Assembly (NCBI GenBank): GCA_011525685.1
Contig: WYBW01000022.1
Location: forward strand, 186,001-250,000
Direction: 5' to 3'
DNA length: 64,000 nt
Origin: Verrucomicrobiia bacterium
Lineage (GTDB): Bacteria > Verrucomicrobiota > Verrucomicrobiia > Limisphaerales > JADLHS01
The notes beneath the pieces are model-generated. The model saw only the letters and a program-made list of their open reading frames with translations, searched no databases and was not told where the DNA came from. The stretch's first letter is position 1. Every line of letters starts with the position of its first letter. Below are positions 1 to 10,223 of this stretch, piece after piece. A program made the translations under genes and the position numbers.

Positions 1-1
1 G

Positions 2-1252
2 CGCGCGCTGACTTGGTTCTCCGCGCTTCTGTTACTGGCGGGAGCGGCGGCGATGCTCCCCTTCGGTGATTTCGCAGTGGTGGGCAATGTGCCGCGATTT
101 CTGATCGGCGCGGGCGTCATGGGGGCGGGCTATGCAGTGAGTTGGGCGTTACGACAGCCAACGCTGCGACTCTTGTGGACCGTGGCGCTGGGCGCGCGGC
201 TCATGCTCTTGTTCATGCACCCGGGAGATGACATCTGGCGTTACATTTGGGAAGGACGCGTCACGCTCGCGGGCTTCAATCCCTATCAGCTCGCACCGAA
301 CGCCGACGCGCTGGAGCAGTTGCGGGATTCCGTCGTGTGGCCGCATGTTGGACATCCGACTTTGACCGCCGTATATCCGCCGTTGACGCAACTGTGTTTC
401 GCTGTGATCGCGTCGCTCGGTTCGGGCGTCATTGTGTTCAAGTTGTTTTTCGCTTTGGTTGATTTGGCCGTGGGCGCGCTCCTGCTGAAGCGATTCGGGC
501 GCACTGTCGCGCTGACTTACTTGTGGAATCCGCTGGTGATCTATTCCTTCGCCGGCGGCGGCCATTACGACAGTCTGTTTGTCCTGCCGCTGGTCGGCGC
601 GTTGCTTCTCGCTTCTTCCGAATCCAGCAAACGGAGATCTGCACTGAGCGCCCTGCTGTTGGGTTGCAGCATCGCGGTGAAGTGGGCTTCTGGCCCGTTG
701 GCATTGTGGTGGGTGTGGCGAGCTTGGCGGAAGCACGGAAGATTTGCGGCGGGGTGGACCGGAATTCTGACGGCGCTGCCGATGCTGACATTGTTGTTTT
801 TGGTTATTCCGGGCACATCGTGGCAACAACTCGGTCCGCATGACTGGATCACCTATTCGTGGAGCGCGCCATTGCTGCCGAGTGTGATCAAATGGCTGAC
901 GGGCTTTGCGCCAAATAACCAATTCTATCTGCTGCCTGTTCTGGTGGTTTCCGCCGCCATCGCGATTCGTGTAAAAGAACCGTGGCGCGCGACCGCGATG
1001 TTTTTCTTCGCTGTGCTGGCTTTGTCCCCCGCAAATCACGGCTGGTATTTCACCTGGTTCATCGCCGCCGCCGCGTGTCTGCCCGCTCTAGGGTGGAGCG
1101 CCCGATTGGTAGGCGTCTCGGCCTTCGCTTACTTTTGGGTGCTGCATGTCAACACGACACAGGGCGCTTGGACACTCAGCCCCCAACTCTCGGTATTGTT
1201 GTGGCTGCCCTTCGTAGCGCCCGCGCTGATTGCAATCAAATGGACTCCTTAA
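2..1252 (+). CDS. Polytopic membrane glycosyltransferase-like protein, 5' end cut by the window
   Basis: The reading frame is open from base 2, so the gene probably starts upstream; the first ATG inside the window is at 53. The product has about ten hydrophobic segments. A polar loop near residues 58-90 of the ATG-53 product contains DDIWRYIWEGRV and FNPYQLAP, typical of GT-C fold, polyprenyl-phosphate-sugar-dependent mannosyltransferases (GT87/DUF2029-like). Such enzymes add a sugar to a lipid or cell-surface glycan on the outer face of the inner membrane. The acidic DD pair is the likely catalytic site, by family analogy. The sugar and acceptor cannot be read from the sequence. The next gene starts 57 bases downstream on the same strand. 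Confidence 0.7.
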   Translation, partial: RALTWFSALLLLAGAAAMLPFGDFAVVGNVPRFLIGAGVMGAGYAVSWALRQPTLRLLWTVALGARLMLLFMHPGDDIWRYIWEGRVTLAGFNPYQLAPNADALEQLRDSVVWPHVGHPTLTAVYPPLTQLCFAVIASLGSGVIVFKLFFALVDLAVGALLLKRFGRTVALTYLWNPLVIYSFAGGGHYDSLFVLPLVGALLLASSESSKRRSALSALLLGCSIAVKWASGPLALWWVWRAWRKHGRFAAGWTGILTALPMLTLLFLVIPGTSWQQLGPHDWITYSWSAPLLPSVIKWLTGFAPNNQFYLLPVLVVSAAIAIRVKEPWRATAMFFFAVLALSPANHGWYFTWFIAAAACLPALGWSARLVGVSAFAYFWVLHVNTTQGAWTLSPQLSVLLWLPFVAPALIAIKWTP

Positions 1253-1309
1253 TCGTTATTCAGGCAGCGGACCGCGCGGTTTGCGATAAGCGGATGAAGT
1301 TATCTTGGC

Positions 1310-1822
1310 ATGTGGTTTGGACGAACATCAGACAAAAAGCCGGCTCGGGATGAGGAAGAATTGCTGCAAGCAGGTTTCCGATTCGCGCTGTCGTTGACGC
1401 ATCACACGCATGACGCGGAAGACCTGACGCAACAATCCTGGCTGAATCTCGCGCGGCGGCATGGGCAGGTGCGCGACAAGAGCCTCCTGTTTCGCACCAT
1501 TCGCAACCTGTTCTACGACCAATACCGGCGGGGCAAGATCGTGGTGTTCGAGCCGCTGGAAGATGACCACGTTGAATTGGCGGCCGACGATGGGAGCGAG
1601 TCCGCGCCCGCGAAAGGCGATTTGGACGTGCTCCTGGCGGGATTGCGCGTGGTCGAACGCGAGGCGCTGTTCTTGAACTGCGTTGAGGGTTACACGGCGG
1701 AGGAAATCGCAAAGCTGACCGGGCAACCACGAGGAACGGTGTTGAGCCTCCTGTCCCGCGCCAAGCGCAAACTGCGGCGCACGGCTGCGGAAGACTCCTC
1801 GCCACAAAGACCGAATCCATGA
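1310..1822 (+). CDS. ECF-type RNA polymerase sigma factor
   Basis: This is a 170-residue sigma-70 family protein. Region 2 is visible around residues 35-75 (DAEDLTQQSWLNLA, then RTIRNLFYDQYRR). Region 4 spans about 105-160, with the helix-turn-helix EEIAKLTGQPRGTVLSLLSR. Length and two-domain layout fit ECF sigma factors, which redirect RNA polymerase to a small regulon. Its stop overlaps the next start by four bases (ATGA), so it is translationally coupled to the membrane protein at 1819, presumably its partner. Start chosen at ATG 1310. Confidence 0.85.
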   Translation: MWFGRTSDKKPARDEEELLQAGFRFALSLTHHTHDAEDLTQQSWLNLARRHGQVRDKSLLFRTIRNLFYDQYRRGKIVVFEPLEDDHVELAADDGSESAPAKGDLDVLLAGLRVVEREALFLNCVEGYTAEEIAKLTGQPRGTVLSLLSRAKRKLRRTAAEDSSPQRPNP

Positions 1823-2406
1823 AAACGCTCGAACAACAGGTGCGAGATTATTACGGGGCGCAGGCGCTGCCGGTGGAGCGGGTTCAGTCCATCGTGCAAT
1901 TGGGCCACGCGGTAACGCCCTCCCGCAAACTTGCGTGGGCGATGGGCGCGGCGGCAGCGTTCGCCTTGGTCGCGGTCATCCTGCTCGTGTTTAACCGTCC
2001 GCCGCAAGGCGACCTGACGCAATTGGTGTTCGCCGAGATTGCGAAGAATCATGCCAAGCATATCGCCCCGGAAGTGGCGACGGATCGTTACGAGGAAGTC
2101 CAGGCGAAGCTTTCGCGGCTGGACTTTTCCGCGCGGCCAGCCGCCGAGTTTCTGCTCAAGGACTTTCAATTGGTGGGTGGCCGCTACTGCTCGGTGCAAT
2201 CGGAGTTCGCGGCGCAATTGAAGCTGCGCGAGAACGCCAGCGGTGAAACCTGCACGCTTTACGTCGTGCCGCTGACGCCGGTGTTGCGGCAGGTGAAGCC
2301 GGACACGCGCGTCGTGAATGGCGTGCGGGTGCAGGTGTGGAGCGAGGACGGACGTTTGTTCGGCTTGGCGCGGGACACAAATCCAAAGCCACCGGAGACG
2401 CACTGA
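1819..2406 (+). CDS. Single-pass membrane protein, possible anti-sigma partner
   Basis: This 195-residue protein has a short cytoplasmic N-terminus (about 38 residues), one transmembrane segment near residues 39-58 and a soluble C-terminal region of about 135 residues that would face the periplasm. It overlaps the ECF sigma gene by four bases, the usual layout for a sigma/anti-sigma pair. However, the N-terminus lacks the HxxxCxxC zinc motif of classical anti-sigma domains. The role is therefore inferred from position and topology alone. I recognise no conserved domain in the C-terminal part. Confidence 0.6.
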   Translation: MKTLEQQVRDYYGAQALPVERVQSIVQLGHAVTPSRKLAWAMGAAAAFALVAVILLVFNRPPQGDLTQLVFAEIAKNHAKHIAPEVATDRYEEVQAKLSRLDFSARPAAEFLLKDFQLVGGRYCSVQSEFAAQLKLRENASGETCTLYVVPLTPVLRQVKPDTRVVNGVRVQVWSEDGRLFGLARDTNPKPPETH

Positions 2407-2521
2407 TTCCGATTTGCCGGGCTTGCCGCCGTCTAGCGGGCACGGCAAGCGCGGATGCGACAAAGCAACAACACGCCGCACTGATGGCGTTCAACAACAA
2501 CCAGACAAAACGAAACAGAAC

Positions 2522-2956
2522 ATGAAAACACTCCAAACCTCACGCGTGCTCAACTTGTTGAGCGGAACATTCATCACGGTCTGCCTGTCGCTGCTGCTGG
2601 CCGGGCGAACGACCGCTCTGGCCCAAGCCGCCGAGCACGATCACAAGCACGAGCCAACCGTGGCCGTCGTCGGCACGGTCAAATGCACGTCCTGTTCCCT
2701 GAAGAAGGAGAAGGACGCCCACGCCCAATGTTCCGTCTATGGCTGCCAGTTTGCCTTCAAGGCCGACAACGTGACCAACGACAAGGGCAAGCGCGTCAAG
2801 AAGCTCGAAGGGAAGACGTATCAAATTATGCTCAACGACCAGTCCAAGGCGCTAGCGGCCAAGGAGCAGAAAGGCGGGAAGTTCAACCTTCAGGCCAGGA
2901 TTTACGCGGACGATGGCGTGATCGAAGTCGTTTCGTTCGAGGCGGCCAAGAAGTAG
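2522..2956 (+). CDS. Small exported protein with cysteine motif
   Basis: The reading frame opens upstream, but the start at ATG 2522 gives a proper signal peptide (hydrophobic core about residues 10-32, cleavage near ALAQA). The mature protein is about 110 residues, begins with a His-rich stretch (AEHDHKHEP) and carries [17 protein letters not shown] and a fourth Cys in VYGCQF. Four cysteines plus histidines suggest a metal site or disulfides in the periplasm. It lies 22 bases before the DUF255 thioredoxin-like gene, so a shared redox or metal function is plausible but unproven. Confidence 0.65.
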   Translation: MKTLQTSRVLNLLSGTFITVCLSLLLAGRTTALAQAAEHDHKHEPTVAVVGTVKCTSCSLKKEKDAHAQCSVYGCQFAFKADNVTNDKGKRVKKLEGKTYQIMLNDQSKALAAKEQKGGKFNLQARIYADDGVIEVVSFEAAKK

Positions 2957-2978
2957 CCGCGCACCGCGCCTGAACGCC

Positions 2979-5240
2979 ATGACCAAACCAACACGGATTG
3001 CAATTGTCGCGGGCAGCCTGGCCTTGCTGGCTGCGGTGGTTTGGCATTTTGCCAAGGCTGAGAACGACAGGGCCGAAAGCAATGTGAGTGCGCCGAGGAG
3101 CGAACCCGCCTCGGCGCACAAATATACGAATCGCCTCGCTCACTCGAAGTCCCCCTACCTGCTTCAGCACGCGCACAATCCAGTGGACTGGCACGAGTGG
3201 GGCGAGGAAGCGTTTGCGAAGGCGCGCAAGGAGAACAAACTCATTTTCCTCTCAGTGGGTTATTCGACCTGCCACTGGTGTCACGTCATGGAACGTGAAT
3301 CGTTCGAGAACGAGGGCATCGCGAACATCATGAACGAGCACTTCGTGTGCATCAAAGTGGATCGCGAGGAACGGCCTGACGTGGACCGCGTCTATATGAC
3401 GTTCGTGCAGGCGACGACGGGCGGCGGTGGTTGGCCCATGAGCGTTTGGCTTACGCCGGATTTGAAGCCGTTCTTCGGTGGCACGTATTTCCCGCCGGAA
3501 GACAAGTTTGGTCGGCGGGGCTTTCCGTCCATCTTGAAAACGATTGCGCAAGCCTGGCAAAGCGACCGTGAGAAGATCATCGCCTCCAGCACGGAAGTGA
3601 CGCGCCGATTGCAGGAATACACACAGGTCAAGGGCAGCGGCGCGGGCGGACTGGAGCAGGCCTGGCTGGATAAGACCTACGAGCAAATCAAATCGAGTTA
3701 CGAGCCGCGTTACGGCGGGTTTGGTGGAGCGCCCAAATTCCCGCGCCCGGTCTCGCTGAATTTCATGCTGCGCTACCATGCGCGCACCGGCGCGAAGGAC
3801 GCGCTCGACATGTCACTGTTCACGCTGCGCAAGATGGCCGAAGGCGGGATGCACGATCATCTTGGCGGCGGATTCCACCGCTATTCGGTGGACGACCGCT
3901 GGCATGTCCCGCACTTCGAGAAGATGCTTTACGATCAGGCGCAACTCGTCAGCTCGTATCTTGAAGCGTTTCAAATCACGCGCGAGCCGTTCTACGCGGA
4001 CGTGGCGCGCGACATCCTCGCTTACGTTCAACGCGACCTGACGGGCGAGCATGGCCAGTTTTACTCCGCCGAGGACGCGGACAGTCCGTTGCCTGACAAT
4101 CCGGCGGACCATGCGGAGGGCGCGTTCTACGTTTGGGAAGACAAGGAGATTGCGGAAGCCGTGGGCAAGGAGGCGGCGGAAATCTTCGATTATTACTACG
4201 GCGTCGAGCGAGGCGGCAACGTGCGCGAAGACCCGCACGGCGAGTTTTCGAACAAGAACGTGCTCATCGTCTCGCACACGGTCGAGGAGACGGCGAAGAA
4301 GTTCGACAAGACGCCCGATCAGGTGCGGGCCACGCTCGCGGAGGCGAGAACGAAGTTGTTTGCGATTCGGTCAAAACGTCCGCGTCCGCATCTGGACGAC
4401 AAAACCATCACGGCCTGGAACGGCTTGATGATCTCCGCGTTCGCCCGCGCCTATCAGGTGCTCGATGATCCGCAATACCTGACGGCGGCGACGAAGGCTC
4501 GACAATTCGTGAAGGCGAAACTCCGCGATGAGAAGACCGGCAAATTGCTCCGGCGGTATCGCGCCGGGGAAGCAGCCATTGACGGTTTTGCCGACGATTA
4601 CGCCTTTCTCATCCAGGGCCTGCTCGATCTCTACGAAGCCGGCTTTGACATCACCGACCTCGCGTGGGCCTTGGATTTGCAGAAGAAGCAGAACGAACTG
4701 TTTTGGGATGCGTCCGGCAGCGGCTTCTTCAGCACGACCGGCGACGACCCGAGCGTCCTGTTGCGCATGAAGGAGGATTACGACGGCGCAGAGCCATCAC
4801 CCAACTCCGTCGCCGCCCTGAACCTTCTGCGCCTTTCACAGATGCTCGACGATAAATCGTTCCGCGACATGGCGGAGAAGACGCTCACCGCGTTTGCGGC
4901 GCGTCTCCAACAAGCGCCCAGCGCCATGCCGCAAATGATGGTGGCGCTGGATTTCAGCCTCTCGAAACCGAAGCAAATCGTCATCGCGGGCAAACCCAAC
5001 GCCGCCGACACACGCGCCATGCTCGGAGTCGCCCACGAACATTTCATCCCCGCCAAAATTCTTCTCCTCGCGGATGGTGCGGGCGGCCAAGCGTTCCTCG
5101 GCCAGCGCCTTGAATTCATTCAGGACGTGAAACCGCTGGACGGCAAAACAACCGCCTACGTGTGCGAAAACTACGTCTGCCACACCCCAACGCCGGACCT
5201 GGGCAAGTTGACAAGCTTGCTCGCGGCGAAGCGTCCGTAG
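2979..5240 (+). CDS. DUF255 thioredoxin-like / six-hairpin protein (YyaL/SPATA20-type)
   Basis: This 753-residue protein has an N-terminal membrane anchor or signal (residues 7-25), then a thioredoxin-like DUF255 domain with family hallmarks: [14 protein letters not shown] (about 58-71), CHWC (C98, C101) and [10 protein letters not shown]. An (alpha/alpha)6-type barrel follows, with [13 protein letters not shown] and a C-terminal [11 protein letters not shown] motif. The usual length of this family is about 650-750. Biochemical function is uncertain. The CxxC suggests a redox role and the barrel suggests carbohydrate or cellobiose-epimerase-like binding. The N-terminal anchor places this copy outside the cytoplasm, near the exported Cys-rich protein upstream. 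Confidence 0.85.
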   Translation: MTKPTRIAIVAGSLALLAAVVWHFAKAENDRAESNVSAPRSEPASAHKYTNRLAHSKSPYLLQHAHNPVDWHEWGEEAFAKARKENKLIFLSVGYSTCHWCHVMERESFENEGIANIMNEHFVCIKVDREERPDVDRVYMTFVQATTGGGGWPMSVWLTPDLKPFFGGTYFPPEDKFGRRGFPSILKTIAQAWQSDREKIIASSTEVTRRLQEYTQVKGSGAGGLEQAWLDKTYEQIKSSYEPRYGGFGGAPKFPRPVSLNFMLRYHARTGAKDALDMSLFTLRKMAEGGMHDHLGGGFHRYSVDDRWHVPHFEKMLYDQAQLVSSYLEAFQITREPFYADVARDILAYVQRDLTGEHGQFYSAEDADSPLPDNPADHAEGAFYVWEDKEIAEAVGKEAAEIFDYYYGVERGGNVREDPHGEFSNKNVLIVSHTVEETAKKFDKTPDQVRATLAEARTKLFAIRSKRPRPHLDDKTITAWNGLMISAFARAYQVLDDPQYLTAATKARQFVKAKLRDEKTGKLLRRYRAGEAAIDGFADDYAFLIQGLLDLYEAGFDITDLAWALDLQKKQNELFWDASGSGFFSTTGDDPSVLLRMKEDYDGAEPSPNSVAALNLLRLSQMLDDKSFRDMAEKTLTAFAARLQQAPSAMPQMMVALDFSLSKPKQIVIAGKPNAADTRAMLGVAHEHFIPAKILLLADGAGGQAFLGQRLEFIQDVKPLDGKTTAYVCENYVCHTPTPDLGKLTSLLAAKRP

Positions 5241-5415
5241 GTGATCAGCCTTCACGTCAGAAGAACCACAGTGAGAAACCTTCGCTTCCTGCACCGCTCG
5301 ACGAGGCTTCGATCTGCGGTCGGCGAAACTAGCCGCTCAATTCTGCGGTGGGACTTGAAACGACGGGAAGTCGAATGGGAAAAGGCGCATCGTGGCTGAA
5401 TCGGCTGAGAGGCAG
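5241..5415. other. Gap between host genes and the mobile element
   Basis: These 175 bases separate the DUF255 gene from the convergent stop of the PHP-ATPase gene. Gene content changes here from housekeeping-like to accessory, so a left junction of the inserted element is expected in or near this gap. I see no tRNA gene, no inverted repeat and no copy of the right-end tRNA-like sequence found at 23514-23535. Confidence 0.35.
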
Positions 5416-8316
5416 CTAAAAGCCGTATTTGTTCTTTCTGAGTTCAAATGCTTGCCGTCCACCTTCCATGATCGTCGTAATAGTCTCGCGCACGGGCGCA
5501 CAATCAATTGACCCAACTGGATCAATTTTTCCACGAGTGTTGTCCCCTGCATCACGATAACCAAAGCAAACGACAAGTTCTGCGTCGCCATTGACCACGA
5601 TATTGGCATTATGACTCACGAACAACAGTTGTCGGTTGTGTTTTGTCTCCGCGATCCGACCAGACAGCACATGAATCTGTTCGTTGTCGAGGTCTTCCTC
5701 GGGCTGGTCAATTAGCAGCGGCGCTCCCGACTGGGCCAGCAGGGTGCGGAGGAGGCAGGTTGCCTGTTGTCCTGGTGAGGCGGAATCGAACGGGATGTAG
5801 TTGTCCGTTCCGTCGGCTTTCTTCCCAAGGCGAAAGGCAAATTTGATTTGATCGCCGATGTTTATGAATCGGATTTGCTCCAAGCCATCTTGGGTCACTC
5901 CATTTCGGATAGATTCCACATTTGCATCGGTGAAACCCGCCGCCTTGAGCATCGGTGTAGCCGGGAGAGCACCAGTTCCTTTGCTTTTGAAAAGAGTGTC
6001 GAGTTCAGCCATGCCTTCGGACCACTTCTCAATTGGATGCGCAGCGTTGCATACGGTAGAGGCCAAGGTGCTGACTTTTTGGTCGCTGTCTTTCACATTT
6101 CGGCCTTGGATCAAGGTTTCCAAGGCGATACGAACTGGATGCTCATCCCCACAAAAGGCAAGTTCTGCCTTGAACTCGTGTTGGGCCTGCTCGCTGATAA
6201 GCTGACACTGTTTCCGTAACAAGTCGGCGCGTTCCTGGAGTGCAGTCAAAAAGGAATTCCAGTGAGTATTTCCCACCTCGTCGAATACAACTTTCAGCGT
6301 GTTGCGCTCCGATTCCAAAGCGGCGTGCTTGGTTTCGAGGTCAGAAACCTGCTTATTGAGATTTTGAATCTCATCGAGTTGTTTCTTATTTTTGGCACTT
6401 TCCGTGACACACTTGTCGTAGTCGGCTTGGTGTTTCGTGAACGCCGTTCGCAATTCGTCCAGCGCAGGCTTGTTCGCAGCCGCCAGCCACGACCCGGATG
6501 AAGCCTCGGTAATCAGAGCGTCAAGTTGACCGAGAACCTTTTGGAGAAAGGCGTTTGCGTCGCCAGATACTTTTTGAACCTTCACGAGGTCGGGGAGTTG
6601 CTCCGGGAGTGTGATTGCGCCCAACGCAATAGCCTGGTTGCGTGTTTGCTCCAACAATTCAGAGGTCTTCTTGGGCAATTCAACCGCCCGTGTTAACCAC
6701 TGATCCTGCTGGCTCAAAAGATCGTGGGCCTGAATAATGGTTTGCTGTTCGGGCGTGAGGGATTGCAGTTGCGATTGGAGTGCTTGCACCTGCTCCTTTT
6801 TGCTTTTGATGGTGACTGCGATTTCCCCCAACTGAATGTTCAGGTTCGACAGCCGTAGTTCTCTCGTTCGTTGTTCCTTTATTTGGGGAAGAACAGTCTT
6901 ATCAATCCGATCCTGAATCTGCGCCAGACCTTCCTTCACCGGGTCGGTAATCAGGCGATTGATTTCCTCTGGCAGCGTCCCAACACAACTCAATTGCTTT
7001 TGGGCATACGAAACGATCGGAAACTCCCGCCGGACTTGCTCCGGCGTCATTGTTTGAGAAGCCCCGTTGGGATCAAATACGACAATGGTGTCAGCTTTGT
7101 CGGTGATTGTTCTCTCGATGCGATAAACGACTTCGTTCCTCTTGTAGAAGACACTCACCTTTGCGTTCGCCGGCTTAAGCGTGCCATCAATCAAAGCCTT
7201 GCGCCGTTTCTGAAAGTTCGGCAGTTCGGTCGAATCAGCAACTGGAGGATCATCGCAAAGTGCCCACCGGATATATTCGAGAAGCGACGATTTTCCCGTG
7301 CCGCGCCCCCCAATGAGGGCATTGAACTGTGGATTGAGGCCGAGATTGACTGGGCCAAGAAACTGACTTTCGCTTACCGTGACGCCAACAACTTGGAGCA
7401 GCGGGAACGCTGGCTCTGAATGGCTGATGCGAGAGCGGCGCGCCAAACATGCTTGGCGCAAAGCTTCAGCGGACGGCTCTGCCCATTTCACCCAAGTCGG
7501 CCATGCACCCAAATCAGAAAACTCGATTACTGTTTGACCGTTCACCGCTTTGGCTACGGCGGTCCTACAGTCCGATGTTTGAAAAACTCCTAACGCCCGA
7601 TTCCCCCACTGCGAGATTTTGCCTTCAACCTTTGCCCTATTGCCATCGTCAAGCTCGGCATAAAGGCAACCTTCGATGTATCCGCCAACGCACGGCATTG
7701 AAACAAAGTGCGGATGAAATCCATCTCGTAAGATTGATTTGTGCCCACCCTTTTTCACGTTGGGCAAAAGAATGAATCTGCCCTCCAAAAACTTGAATTT
7801 CGCTGGGTTCGTTTCTTCGGGGTTGATTCTGATTGAATTCAGCGCCTTCGTGATCTCGCCGAGGTTCAAGTCCGTGTGAAGGGCCAAGGTTTGCGTCGTC
7901 TTTGGACTCGCCGCTGGGGTAGGCGTTACCCGAAGCGCTCCCCAAATATGATTCAGCATTTCTTCGGACAAGCCGGGATCGAAAATCAAAATGGCCTGAC
8001 AGGATGGTGTGGCCAATGTCAATTCGACACCGGGAAAAACGACCAGACGGTCGTGCACCGGATACGGATTGCCGTCCTGTTGCTTTTCTGCTTGAGCAGC
8101 ATCATGGACGGTCTTCCAAAGGCACAAATCGTGATGGTCGGTGATGGCGACAGCTTGAATACCCTTGCGCCTGCAATCGGAAACAAGTGCTTCTGCAAAT
8201 GCGCCTCGATTGCCAATCAAGTCCGCAAACGGACCACTCCAGTTCGCGTCGCGCAGCGTGTGAACTTGAAAATCGCACTTCCGAAAGCGAGCACCTTTGT
8301 CCGGTTGCATACGCAT
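5416..8316 (-). CDS. PHP-domain SMC/Rad50-like ATPase (TrlF family)
   Basis: This 966-residue protein has a PHP phosphoesterase domain (about residues 10-280), with DFQVHT and the metal motif ITDHHDL. An ABC-type ATPase follows, split by a long coiled coil. Walker A is GGRGTGKS (336-343), heptad-rich helices run about 440-700, the ABC signature region is SASPGQQAT, and Walker B is LLIDQPEEDLDN (about 867-878) followed by a VSHN switch. This is the layout of TrlF-like proteins, thought to sense and cleave nucleic acid or nucleotides and often found in defence or mobile islands. The frame opens at 8433, but conserved sequence begins at ATG 8316. That start also removes an overlap with the upstream coupling-protein gene. 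Last gene of a five-gene minus-strand operon. Confidence 0.85.
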   Translation of the reverse strand: MRMQPDKGARFRKCDFQVHTLRDANWSGPFADLIGNRGAFAEALVSDCRRKGIQAVAITDHHDLCLWKTVHDAAQAEKQQDGNPYPVHDRLVVFPGVELTLATPSCQAILIFDPGLSEEMLNHIWGALRVTPTPAASPKTTQTLALHTDLNLGEITKALNSIRINPEETNPAKFKFLEGRFILLPNVKKGGHKSILRDGFHPHFVSMPCVGGYIEGCLYAELDDGNRAKVEGKISQWGNRALGVFQTSDCRTAVAKAVNGQTVIEFSDLGAWPTWVKWAEPSAEALRQACLARRSRISHSEPAFPLLQVVGVTVSESQFLGPVNLGLNPQFNALIGGRGTGKSSLLEYIRWALCDDPPVADSTELPNFQKRRKALIDGTLKPANAKVSVFYKRNEVVYRIERTITDKADTIVVFDPNGASQTMTPEQVRREFPIVSYAQKQLSCVGTLPEEINRLITDPVKEGLAQIQDRIDKTVLPQIKEQRTRELRLSNLNIQLGEIAVTIKSKKEQVQALQSQLQSLTPEQQTIIQAHDLLSQQDQWLTRAVELPKKTSELLEQTRNQAIALGAITLPEQLPDLVKVQKVSGDANAFLQKVLGQLDALITEASSGSWLAAANKPALDELRTAFTKHQADYDKCVTESAKNKKQLDEIQNLNKQVSDLETKHAALESERNTLKVVFDEVGNTHWNSFLTALQERADLLRKQCQLISEQAQHEFKAELAFCGDEHPVRIALETLIQGRNVKDSDQKVSTLASTVCNAAHPIEKWSEGMAELDTLFKSKGTGALPATPMLKAAGFTDANVESIRNGVTQDGLEQIRFINIGDQIKFAFRLGKKADGTDNYIPFDSASPGQQATCLLRTLLAQSGAPLLIDQPEEDLDNEQIHVLSGRIAETKHNRQLLFVSHNANIVVNGDAELVVCFGYRDAGDNTRGKIDPVGSIDCAPVRETITTIMEGGRQAFELRKNKYGF

Positions 8317-8377
8317 ATTAAGGGGGAAACGAATAGGAGCGGAAAGGCTTTTCTGACAACGCCAGCGCAATCCATGC

Positions 8378-9856
8378 TCAAAACAATCGACGCCAACGAG
8401 AAAACCATTTGGAAATGTTTCCATCCGCCTCAAGCGGTGGAAGCGTCACCCGGCGGAAGCCACGTTCGCAATGGACAAGGACGCACTCGTGGTCGCGGAG
8501 ATTGCGGAGTTTGTGCGGCTTGATCTTGTGTTCCTCGGTTTCGGAGTAGTTCACGTTGCGCTTGCCGGCGCTGAATCCCCACGAGCGTTTCACCACGCGC
8601 TTCTTGCCGATGAAGTCGGCGGCTTGGACGGCATCGGCTTCATCGGCGGCGCGGAAGATGAGGCGGTTGCGGAGATTGAGCGTGAGCACCTTCGCCTTGT
8701 CGTTGCCAAGCGGCGGCACGAGTGATGTTGTGCTCTGGGCGGCGGCAACGACGGTTGCGCCTGCTTCGCGAATCACGTCCACGCAGTTGTAGTCGCTCGT
8801 GCCGTCTTCGCTGGCGGTCATGAACCGCTGCGCTTCGTCAGCCCATAGGATGAGCAAATTGTTTTTCGCACGGTCAGTCTTGGCTTTGTCAAAGCGGCGC
8901 AACGCGTGGTTGTAGAATAGCAGCTTCAGGAACGTGTTCACATAACGGCGCTCGGTCTGGAATTTCTGCGGCATCGTCGTGAGGATGATTTTGCCCTGGT
9001 CAATCGCGGCGAAGTCGAACGTGCTTTCGCCGGTGCAGAATACCTCGGCGACTTCCGGCGTCAGGAAGTATTGCAGATAGTTGCCGATGGTTTCGCGCAC
9101 ACCGCCAAGCTGCTCGTCGGGTTGGTTGAGAAACCGGTTGCCGAAGTGCGCGTAAACAGCGGCGCGGCGCGGGGTTTCGAGCAGGCTCTCAAGGTTCTCC
9201 ATTTCCTCGGCGAGAAGCTCGCGGTCGGAGAGCAACTCGAAAGCACCGGTCAACGTGACGGGGCGATTCAACTCGAACAGCATTTCGAGCGCATGGGCGA
9301 TGTGCGTCTGCGCCTGGCTCTTGAAGAATCCCTTGTCGCCGCCCTGGCCGAGGCTCGTGGCGGTGTCCACGATGAATTTGGCGTAGGTCGTAAACGGGAT
9401 GCTGCGGTCGCCGGTAAGGTTGTAGCGATTCGGTGGCGTCCATTGGGCGTCCGTATCGCCGGAACGGATTTGCAAATGAATCAAGTCGTGGTCGCGACCA
9501 TAGTGTGACGCCATTGCGGAGAGCGTTTCCCAATAGACGCCCTTCTCGTCAATGCACAGGCCGCCCCACGTCGGCTCGTTTTGGAATACTTGGTGGGCAA
9601 GTTGATTGATCCCGGAACTGGTCTTGCCAGAGCCGGTGTCACCGGTGATGAGCCAGCCGCGACAGAATTGATTCCGCTTCCACCTCAAGCCGCCGAGCTT
9701 TGCAACATGGCTATTGCGGGGCGTCGCGAGCAAGAGGCGCACCGCCATAATCACCAGCAGAATTCCAAAGCCGAGCAGAACTGGCCGAAGGTGTTTCGAC
9801 ATCAGCCATTCCGCCGGAAACGTGATTGGACCAACGGGCATGAAGGGAAGTTTCAC
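8378..9856 (-). CDS. TraG/TraD-like coupling ATPase
   Basis: This 492-residue protein has one N-terminal transmembrane segment (about residues 24-44), then a RecA-like motor domain: Walker A GDTGSGKT (72-79) and Walker B LLILWADEAQRF (334-345). These features match type IV coupling proteins and related conjugative ATPases, which bring relaxase-bound DNA to a secretion channel at the inner membrane. It overlaps the gene upstream by four bases. With the MobF relaxase at 14659 it forms a minimal mobilization set, because no other type IV secretion genes are in the window. Confidence 0.85.
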   Translation of the reverse strand: MKLPFMPVGPITFPAEWLMSKHLRPVLLGFGILLVIMAVRLLLATPRNSHVAKLGGLRWKRNQFCRGWLITGDTGSGKTSSGINQLAHQVFQNEPTWGGLCIDEKGVYWETLSAMASHYGRDHDLIHLQIRSGDTDAQWTPPNRYNLTGDRSIPFTTYAKFIVDTATSLGQGGDKGFFKSQAQTHIAHALEMLFELNRPVTLTGAFELLSDRELLAEEMENLESLLETPRRAAVYAHFGNRFLNQPDEQLGGVRETIGNYLQYFLTPEVAEVFCTGESTFDFAAIDQGKIILTTMPQKFQTERRYVNTFLKLLFYNHALRRFDKAKTDRAKNNLLILWADEAQRFMTASEDGTSDYNCVDVIREAGATVVAAAQSTTSLVPPLGNDKAKVLTLNLRNRLIFRAADEADAVQAADFIGKKRVVKRSWGFSAGKRNVNYSETEEHKIKPHKLRNLRDHECVLVHCERGFRRVTLPPLEADGNISKWFSRWRRLF

Positions 9857-10218
9857 GGCCAGCCCTTTCCGATGAGATAGCCAGCCAGCAGCGCGGCGAG
9901 CGCAGCGAAGATTGCGGCGGCGCGGGTGATCCTCGCCGCGCCATGAGTGAGCGAGCGGCTTCGCAACGCTTCCTGCAACCCGGCGGACTGCTGCTGAAAC
10001 GTCTGCGCCACCGCGACGAGCTTTACGATGTCCGCGCGGAACTGCTCGAACGACGGGATTTCGCGGCGGCGCAGTTCATCCCAATGCTGCTGGTGGATAC
10101 GGAACAACTCGACGAGGAGCATCACCGCGTCGTCTTCTCGCAGCCGATGTTTATCGCGCCACTCGGCAACGGCCTTGGCGAACTCCTCGTCGAAGTCGGG
10201 CTGTTCGTTGTTCGGCAT
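9853..10218 (-). CDS. Small tail-anchored protein, conserved in position only
   Basis: This 121-residue protein is mostly charged and helical, with a C-terminal hydrophobic segment (about residues 98-118, AAIFAALAALLAGYLIGKGWP region) that could anchor it in the inner membrane. It sits between the ParA-like gene (5 bases upstream) and the coupling ATPase (4-base overlap), so it is surely co-translated with them. A role as adaptor between DNA-partition or transfer proteins and the membrane is an inference from this placement. I do not recognise the family. Confidence 0.7.
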   Translation of the reverse strand: MPNNEQPDFDEEFAKAVAEWRDKHRLREDDAVMLLVELFRIHQQHWDELRRREIPSFEQFRADIVKLVAVAQTFQQQSAGLQEALRSRSLTHGAARITRAAAIFAALAALLAGYLIGKGWP

Positions 10219-10223
10219 GGGAA

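Noticed and set aside
8317-8433. Upstream start of the PHP-ATPase at 8433
   Set aside because: The added 39 residues are not family-like and would overlap the coupling-ATPase gene. ATG 8316 places the PHP domain at the N-terminus as expected.
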